Part shown: positions 57,929 to 64,000 of the stretch, in pieces | Layout of the letters: each line of letters begins with the position of its first letter | Position numbering within the stretch: position 1 is the first letter of the stretch | DNA from: Chryseobacterium bernardetii | GTDB lineage: Bacteria; Bacteroidota; Bacteroidia; Flavobacteriales; Weeksellaceae | Assembly (NCBI RefSeq): GCF_003815975.1 | Contig: NZ_CP033932.1 | Location: 2,268,501 to 2,332,500, forward strand | Direction of reading: 5' to 3' | Length of the DNA: 64,000 bases | The notes under the pieces: generated by a model | The model's database searches: none | Seen by the model: the letters and a program-made list of their open reading frames with translations, nothing else | Told to the model about the DNA's origin: nothing | Position numbers and translations under genes: made by a program

Positions 57929-59004
57929 TACAGCTAAAGACATTCAATAAAAAACAACTGGGAGATTTTGTATCATCCGGAGAATTTAAACAGTATGATT
58001 TCCTGCCTATTACAGAACATCGGGCGATATCTCATATTATGAACCCTGAAGCTTTGGATGAACAGACACTTCTTATTCTGGCTTTCTGTAACGGAAAATT
58101 GGCGGGGTACTTAGGGTGCTTTCCTGATCGGTTTATAATCGATGAAAAAGTGATAAGATATGCATGGTTGAGTACTCTCTATGTAAGCGAAGAGTTTAGG
58201 GGAAAAAAAATAGCAAAAAAACTTCTGGAAAAAGCCTTGGAAAGATATGAAGGGCATATTGCCATTACCGAATTTACCTTAGAAGCAGAAACCTTTTATA
58301 ATATCATGGGCTATTTTGAATATATCTTTCCTAAAAAAGGGAAACGTTTCTACTTTAATACAGACCTAGCAACTATTATTCCTGCAAAAAAGCCTAAGAC
58401 AAAGGTATTTAAACAATTTTTCTTTCTTTTGGACTCCACTGTCAATGCTGTAATTTCGGTAAAGAATATTTCGATCAGGAAACCTGATTTTCATTTTGAA
58501 ATTCTTGATCATATTGATGTAGAAAGTACTTATTTTATAGCCAATTTTCAAAGCAGGAGAAAACCAAATGAAATTAATCATTTTATAGAGTATCCATGGG
58601 TGTTGAAAGGAGAGAGAAAAGATGAAAGATACCTGTTTTCAAGCTATGCGCAAACCTTTAAATATTTTTGGATAAAAATATATGATCATCAACATTCGTT
58701 AACAACCTGTTCTCTGTTGCTTCTAAGGGATGGATATCTTAAAATTCCGTATTTGTTTTCCAAATCAGATATGGGGTGTTTTATTGACTTTTTAAGCTAT
58801 TTTATTGTTGAAAATAAAATAAAGGCTCTCACTAGTTATCAGCAGGAACTTAATAAAGAAATTGAACATTCAAAAACATTTCCAAAGATCCATGAACGTG
58901 ACTTTGAAAGAAGATATCTGTTTCATAAACAGCTGCTCCAGAACCTTCCTGAAGGATTTAATCCACATTATCAGGATGGAGACGGAGATTGTATGATGAC
59001 ATAA
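57925..59004 (+). CDS. GNAT-family N-acetyltransferase, long form
   Basis: A 359-residue protein whose first half is a GNAT domain: acetyl-CoA motif RYAWLSTLYVSEEFRGKKIA followed by KKLLEKALERYEG, and a later ETFYNIMGYFEYIF. The C-terminal ~200 residues form a second domain I do not recognise (GERKDERYLFSSYAQTFKYF). The coupling (ATGA overlap) to a polysaccharide deacetylase suggests a shared substrate, such as an amino sugar or a lipid-linked sugar in envelope polysaccharide synthesis (inference). A terminator follows at 59037-59071. Confidence 0.78.
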   Translation: MIQLKTFNKKQLGDFVSSGEFKQYDFLPITEHRAISHIMNPEALDEQTLLILAFCNGKLAGYLGCFPDRFIIDEKVIRYAWLSTLYVSEEFRGKKIAKKLLEKALERYEGHIAITEFTLEAETFYNIMGYFEYIFPKKGKRFYFNTDLATIIPAKKPKTKVFKQFFFLLDSTVNAVISVKNISIRKPDFHFEILDHIDVESTYFIANFQSRRKPNEINHFIEYPWVLKGERKDERYLFSSYAQTFKYFWIKIYDHQHSLTTCSLLLLRDGYLKIPYLFSKSDMGCFIDFLSYFIVENKIKALTSYQQELNKEIEHSKTFPKIHERDFERRYLFHKQLLQNLPEGFNPHYQDGDGDCMMT

Positions 59005-59036
59005 GCTAAGCGTATCAATTATCAATTATAAAGTAA

Positions 59037-59071
59037 AAAACCACTCAATAAAGATACTGAGTGGCTTTTTT
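59037..59071. terminator. Bidirectional terminator between the GNAT and M16 peptidase genes
   Basis: CCACTCA (59041-59047) pairs with TGAGTGG (59058-59064); A and T tracts flank the stem on both sides. Confidence 0.75.
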
Positions 59072-59075
59072 ATAT

Positions 59076-61955
59076 TTAATGTCCAAATATATCTTTCAGA
59101 CTTAGTTCTTTAAATACTCCCATTTTATTGACGGCTTCCATATCAAGATTCTCTTTCTTACCAATAATGGCCGTGTTAAAATCTACGGACTGAATTTCCG
59201 ACTGATAAAACTGCTTGATGTCTTCAAATGTTAGTGCCTCAATTTGCTTAAAGATATCCTTCCTGAAATCATGATAGATTCCAAGTTTCTTTAACCTTAG
59301 AGTATTGAAAAATATATTGTTTCTGGTTATTCTGGTAGATGCAATCTGTTTTAAAGCAGCATTTTTAGCATTTTCAAACTGAGTGGTAACTTCAGGAAGC
59401 TCATTCATCAGCTCATTCATCGTATCAACAGCAATCATTAATTTATCCGGTTGTGTCCCGATATAAGTGGTAATATAATCAGGATGATTCAATTCCGCAT
59501 TGGCAGCATAAGAAACATAAGCAGAATAGGCCAGACTTTTGCTCTCGCGGATCTCCTGGAAAACAATGGAAGATAATCCTCTTCCGAAATATTCATTAAA
59601 CACATTTACCTTTCCGAAATTAGCAGGATTCACCATATTTCCCTTTCCAACCTTGCTCATTTCCATCTGAACCATATCGTAATCAATGAAATATACATTT
59701 CCGCCGGTAGCAGGTTCAGGATATTGTTTGGGCTCAGGAATCCGAAGGCTTTCCGTTTCGGTGTATTTACCAATATAGCCTTTAAATGCTTCAAAGTCTT
59801 TTCCGTAAAAGAAAATCTGATAAGGGAATTTGAACAGCTTCTTCATTCGGTCAGTGAATACTTCAGCTGTACTGCTTTCAAGTTCTTCCTTAGAAATGAT
59901 GTCTGTAAAACGTGATGGGCTTCCCAATTTAGTATAATTAGTCAGCGCTGTCATAATGCGGTTTTTATCTTTTTTTACGGCCTGGCGGTTTTCCAGCACA
60001 GTTCCAACAAATTGACTATAAATTTCCTGATCAGGTTTTACATGGTACATCCATTGCTGAAGAAGAGCAATTCCTTTTTCAATATTCTCTTCCAGCCCGC
60101 TCAGGGAAATTAATAACTGGTCATTGGTTGTTTTAAAATCATTGCTGACTCCAATTTTGAAAAATTCCTTTTTCAGGTCTTCAGGAGAAAGTTCATCCGT
60201 TCCTAAATACTGAAGCAACTGAGTTGAAATTCCCAGGTCACGGTCATTATCACTTCCAAATGGGAAAATAAAATGAACCTGGGCAATATCATTATATTTA
60301 TTCTTTACAAAACTCAATTTTTTTCCTTTGATCTCATCAGTTGATATCTCCTTTTGATAATCGATGAATTCAGGTTTAATATCCTCCGTTTTATCAGATA
60401 ATATCTGCTTTAAAAATTCAGATTGTGCATCACGGTTAATCTTAACAGGAGTAATACCGGGATTATCAACCCGCAATAACTTATCATTAACTCCTTTTTC
60501 TTTATTAATAACAACATAGTTGTGCTTAAAGAAGTCATTGGCAAAACTGATAATGTCTTCCTTGGTAAAACTTGCATATTCATCCATTTCATTCAGTTCC
60601 TGTTCCCAGCTTCTTCCTTTTATATAAATATCATATAAGGTCGTGGCCAGGCCTTCCGCCGTTTCAAGACCTTTCATTCTCTGGAGTTTGAAGTCATTAA
60701 TAATAGCTGGAAGCATCCAGTCCGGAAAATCCCCCTTCTTGATAAGCTCAATTTCCTCCAGGACCATATTGGCTGCTTCCTGCAGGGTTTGGGTCTCTTT
60801 TGGAACAGCAACAATAGAAAAATAACCATATTGTTTTAATCCTACAGAGAAAGCCTGTGCCCAAAGCATTTTCTGAGTCTGGTTGATATGGAGATCCAGT
60901 AAACCAGCTTCTCCTCTGTTGCTTAGAATATTCACAACAATATCAGCAAGCATGGCTTGTCTTGTTCCGAAGCTATCCGTTCTCCAGGCCAGCTGAACCC
61001 GTGGAGTAGTAGGGCTTTTTACAGTTCTTTCTACCACTTCTGTAATAGGTTGTTCTACAATTGGAGTCTTTTTGGAAAGCTCTCTGTAAGGAAGGGTGCC
61101 AAAATACCGGTCTACCAATTGAATTGTCTCTTCAAAATCAAGGTCACCAACCAATACCATAGCATAGTTATTAGGAACATAGTATTCATCAAAATACTTA
61201 TGAATAGCCCTCATAGAAGGGTTTTTCAAATGTTCAGGCTTGCCCAGTGTAGTTTGTTGTCCGTTGGGATGAGTAGGGAAAAGCGCAGCCATCAGTTCAT
61301 AATTCACCAGCCTCGAATCATTATCCTGAGCCCTGTTAAATTCCTCATATACAGACTCCAGTTCCGTATGGAAAAGGCGTAGAACGATTTCTGAGAATCT
61401 TTCCTTTTCTATTTTCAGCCATTTTTCCAGCTCATTATTCGGGATATTGTTTTTATAAACCGTTTCATCAAACCATGTATGGGCATTGGTTCCGGTAGCA
61501 CCTAATGAAGAAATAGCTTTGTCATATTCATTGGCAATAGCATACTGGCTTGCCTCCTGAGAAATCTCGTCTATTTTTCTATAAATGTCTTTTTTCTTTT
61601 CAGGGTCCTGTTCAGCCTTATGTTCTTCATAAAGAGCAGAGATCTGATCCAGAAGTATCTTTTCTTTTTCCCAGTTTTGAGTTCCTATCTTAGACGTTCC
61701 TTTAAACATCATGTGCTCAAGATAGTGGGCCAGACCCGTATTATCTGCTGGGTCATTATTGCTACCTGTCCTTACCGGAATAAAAGTTTGAATTCTTGGC
61801 GCATCAAAGTTTTGGGCCAGGAAAACCTTTAATCCATTCTTTAATGTGTAGATTCTTACTTTATTTTTATCGTGGGTTACTGTAGTATATTCGTAGTGGT
61901 TTTTATCTGTATGGGCCGTTTCTTTATATTTTCTGTCTGTCATATATGAATTCAT
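59076..61955 (-). CDS. M16 family metallopeptidase (insulinase/pitrilysin-like, two-half form)
   Basis: A 959-residue zinc peptidase of the M16 family. The inverted zinc motif HYLEH (77-81, in AHYLEHMMFKGT) and the downstream Glu in ESVYEEFNRAQD are intact in the N-terminal half; the C-terminal half (about 500-959) is the inactive partner domain, as usual. Clear signal peptide not seen. I start it at 61955 (MNSYMTD; 61943 is also possible), because the -7 box at 61985-61992 lies inside the longer open frame that reaches 61997. Confidence 0.88.
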   Translation of the reverse strand: MNSYMTDRKYKETAHTDKNHYEYTTVTHDKNKVRIYTLKNGLKVFLAQNFDAPRIQTFIPVRTGSNNDPADNTGLAHYLEHMMFKGTSKIGTQNWEKEKILLDQISALYEEHKAEQDPEKKKDIYRKIDEISQEASQYAIANEYDKAISSLGATGTNAHTWFDETVYKNNIPNNELEKWLKIEKERFSEIVLRLFHTELESVYEEFNRAQDNDSRLVNYELMAALFPTHPNGQQTTLGKPEHLKNPSMRAIHKYFDEYYVPNNYAMVLVGDLDFEETIQLVDRYFGTLPYRELSKKTPIVEQPITEVVERTVKSPTTPRVQLAWRTDSFGTRQAMLADIVVNILSNRGEAGLLDLHINQTQKMLWAQAFSVGLKQYGYFSIVAVPKETQTLQEAANMVLEEIELIKKGDFPDWMLPAIINDFKLQRMKGLETAEGLATTLYDIYIKGRSWEQELNEMDEYASFTKEDIISFANDFFKHNYVVINKEKGVNDKLLRVDNPGITPVKINRDAQSEFLKQILSDKTEDIKPEFIDYQKEISTDEIKGKKLSFVKNKYNDIAQVHFIFPFGSDNDRDLGISTQLLQYLGTDELSPEDLKKEFFKIGVSNDFKTTNDQLLISLSGLEENIEKGIALLQQWMYHVKPDQEIYSQFVGTVLENRQAVKKDKNRIMTALTNYTKLGSPSRFTDIISKEELESSTAEVFTDRMKKLFKFPYQIFFYGKDFEAFKGYIGKYTETESLRIPEPKQYPEPATGGNVYFIDYDMVQMEMSKVGKGNMVNPANFGKVNVFNEYFGRGLSSIVFQEIRESKSLAYSAYVSYAANAELNHPDYITTYIGTQPDKLMIAVDTMNELMNELPEVTTQFENAKNAALKQIASTRITRNNIFFNTLRLKKLGIYHDFRKDIFKQIEALTFEDIKQFYQSEIQSVDFNTAIIGKKENLDMEAVNKMGVFKELSLKDIFGH

Positions 61956-61984
61956 TTCATCCTTATTATAGTAAGAATATAATA

Positions 61985-61992
61985 CAAATGTA
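61985..61992 (-). promoter_or_regulatory. -7 box of the M16 peptidase gene
   Basis: On the minus strand TACATTTG is an exact -7 match, about 30 bp before the ATG at 61955. It fixes the start choice for the M16 gene. Confidence 0.6.
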
Positions 61993-62640
61993 AGCAATCA
62001 GAAAAACATAGGTTCCGCTTTTATTACTATTACATCTATTATGATATTTGAATAGATGAATCAGACTAAAGAAGCATTGCTATTTAAGAAGTTGAAGAAT
62101 GCATTATTTCATTCATTTATATTTCATGAGCATTATCCCGCTATCCGCTCATACTCCTCACGCTTTGGCATTCCAATGCTTAAATCCTGCAGCTTTCCAA
62201 TTCCTGTTGCGGGGTAACCGCTGCTATCGGGGCTAGGGAGGAAGTATGAATAATAAGCAATGAGCTAAACGTTAATAGTAAGCATTAACTTAGCCATTAT
62301 CTATAAGAAGTATTTCACGATCCAACACCACAATCCTCAATCCCTTGTGAAAATCTGTGCCATCTGTGGGAAATAAAAATATTCACTCCCGATTTTTACA
62401 ATTGCCTTCCATACTTAATCCTCTAAAACCCATACCAACACCAAATTCTGAAATAACCCAAGACCTGTTATATATAATGTATACATTCCATTACCCATTA
62501 CCTTCACATATAATTCAATCCCCTTTCTCCAAACAAATGTTTAAAATTTTTCGTCCATGGTATCAGCGTATTAGGGGTAAAAAGCGTAGTCAGTATGAAT
62601 TTTATGTTAAATAAACTTGTTTTGCGTTGTAGGAAGTTGC
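61993..62640. other. Intergenic region upstream of the rRNA operon
   Basis: About 650 bp without a credible gene between the leftward M16 gene and the first rRNA promoter. The part at 62135-62250 is clearly richer in G and C than its flanks, with CCCGCTATCCGCTC and GCGGGGTAACCGCTGCTATC; it looks like a copy of an intergenic repeat or a small structured RNA. A half copy of the ATCTGTGGGA repeat lies at 62350-62373. The rest is plain AT-rich DNA; an 85-codon frame here is not convincing. Confidence 0.5.
62350..62373. repeat. ATCTGTGGGA repeat, half copy 3
   Basis: AAATCTGTGCCATCTGTGGG (62350-62369) resembles the right arms of the inverted repeats at 455-519 and 9297-9358. No matching left arm is visible here. 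Confidence 0.35.
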
Positions 62641-62648
62641 TATCTTTG
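62617..62648 (+). promoter_or_regulatory. rRNA promoter P1
   Basis: -7 box TATCTTTG at 62641-62648 and TTG at 62617-62619, with 21 bases between. It is one of three tandem promoters for the ribosomal RNA operon. Confidence 0.7.
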
Positions 62649-62764
62649 CCCCACTGAAAACGAGAGTATCAGTACAAGCGCAGAAGAGCTTTTAGCTAAG
62701 CATAAACATTATATTCTACTAAGATATCGGGCGAAAAAAACTTCAAAACTTTTTGCAAAAAGAG

Positions 62765-62794
62765 TTGCGAGTTAAAAAAGAGTTTGTATCTTTG
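62765..62794 (+). promoter_or_regulatory. rRNA promoter P2
   Basis: TTG at 62765-62767, 19 bases, then TATCTTTG at 62787-62794. The start region is followed by ATTCGGAGCG, a word repeated after P3 as ATACGGAGCG. Confidence 0.75.
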
Positions 62795-62890
62795 CAGTCC
62801 GAAATAATTCGGAGCGCAGGAGTAGATAGATTGAGGGTTTGGGAAGGATTAAGGTTACTTGAAAAACTTTAAAATTTTCTTTCAAAACAT

Positions 62891-62921
62891 TTGGTCATTA
62901 CAAAATAAAGTTTTACTTTTG
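62891..62921 (+). promoter_or_regulatory. rRNA promoter P3
   Basis: TTG at 62891-62893, 20 bases, then TACTTTTG at 62914-62921. It is the promoter closest to 16S, about 140 bp upstream of the mature 5' end. Confidence 0.75.
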
Positions 62922-63062
62922 CACTCGCAAATACGGAGCGACACTGACAGAGAGATTGCTTCGTTACAAAGCGGAAGATAAAAAGATCATTGACATACAA
63001 TATAACAACCAAGTAAGGAAAAACTAAAGCGTTAAAAAACTTTGAGTGAGTCAGACAAACAT

Positions 63063-64000
<938 letters not shown>

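Noticed and set aside
61956..61997. Longer start for the M16 peptidase
   Set aside because: The -7 box at 61985-61992 lies inside this stretch, so it cannot be part of the mRNA from that promoter.
62357..62614. 85-codon frame upstream of the rRNA operon
   Set aside because: Low-complexity translation, no leader, runs up to the rRNA promoter P1; no family resemblance.

Overview
The window is AT-rich chromosomal DNA from a member of the phylum Bacteroidota, most likely Chryseobacterium or a close relative in the Weeksellaceae. The evidence is the partial 16S rRNA at the right edge, promoters with the Bacteroidota -7 box (TAnnTTTG), A-rich leaders without Shine-Dalgarno sites, and lineage-typical families: S46 dipeptidyl-peptidase, subtype iii type VI secretion, and lipoproteins with acidic residues after the lipid cysteine.

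Layout. 1-11,000: small redox, stress and regulatory genes (HxlR, Crp/Fnr, LysR, DoxX/AhpD-like pair, two aldo/keto reductases, a mdaB-monooxygenase-DJ-1 operon, nitronate monooxygenase). 11,000-14,400: a leftward operon of Nudix hydrolase, acyltransferase, lipoprotein and mpl. 14,600-20,950: a complete curli (type VIII) amyloid export locus with a long curlin, a CsgB-like protein, CsgE, CsgF, a CsgG with an extra C-terminal barrel-like domain, a propeller lipoprotein and a LuxR-type regulator whose receiver lacks the phospho-acceptor. 21,000-24,100: OsmC, RNase G, a 29-residue very basic protein and an HU protein.

24,300-48,650 is a type VI secretion island of the Bacteroidota type (T6SS-iii). 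It has a LuxR-type regulator with Glu at the phospho-acceptor site, TssO-like and PKD-domain envelope proteins, TssR, three tube proteins (tssD), two VgrG spikes, TssH, a lytic transglycosylase and three cargo modules. Two cargo proteins, a metzincin-type protease and a GHSHG lipase-like hydrolase, start with the same ~50-residue domain. The third module is an AT-richer group (LysM protein, membrane protein, PAAR-like membrane protein) behind vgrG2. Sheath and baseplate genes are absent, so the system must be split across the genome. The most striking non-coding signal is a 91-bp promoter module repeated before all three tssD genes: two GTAGAAnTACTAC-type sites 21 bp apart, the second starting exactly 62 bp before the -7 box, which starts exactly 60 bp before each ATG.

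48,900-62,000: housekeeping and envelope genes (polA, zinc-ribbon protein, orphan Imm22-like protein, MgtC/SapB, NlpE-like lipoprotein, DPP11-type peptidase, polysaccharide deacetylase plus GNAT, M16 peptidase). 62,000-64,000: intergenic repeat-like DNA, three tandem rRNA promoters and the first ~940 bases of 16S rRNA. Two or three short dispersed intergenic palindrome families are also visible. No insertion sequence, tRNA or CRISPR array was seen.
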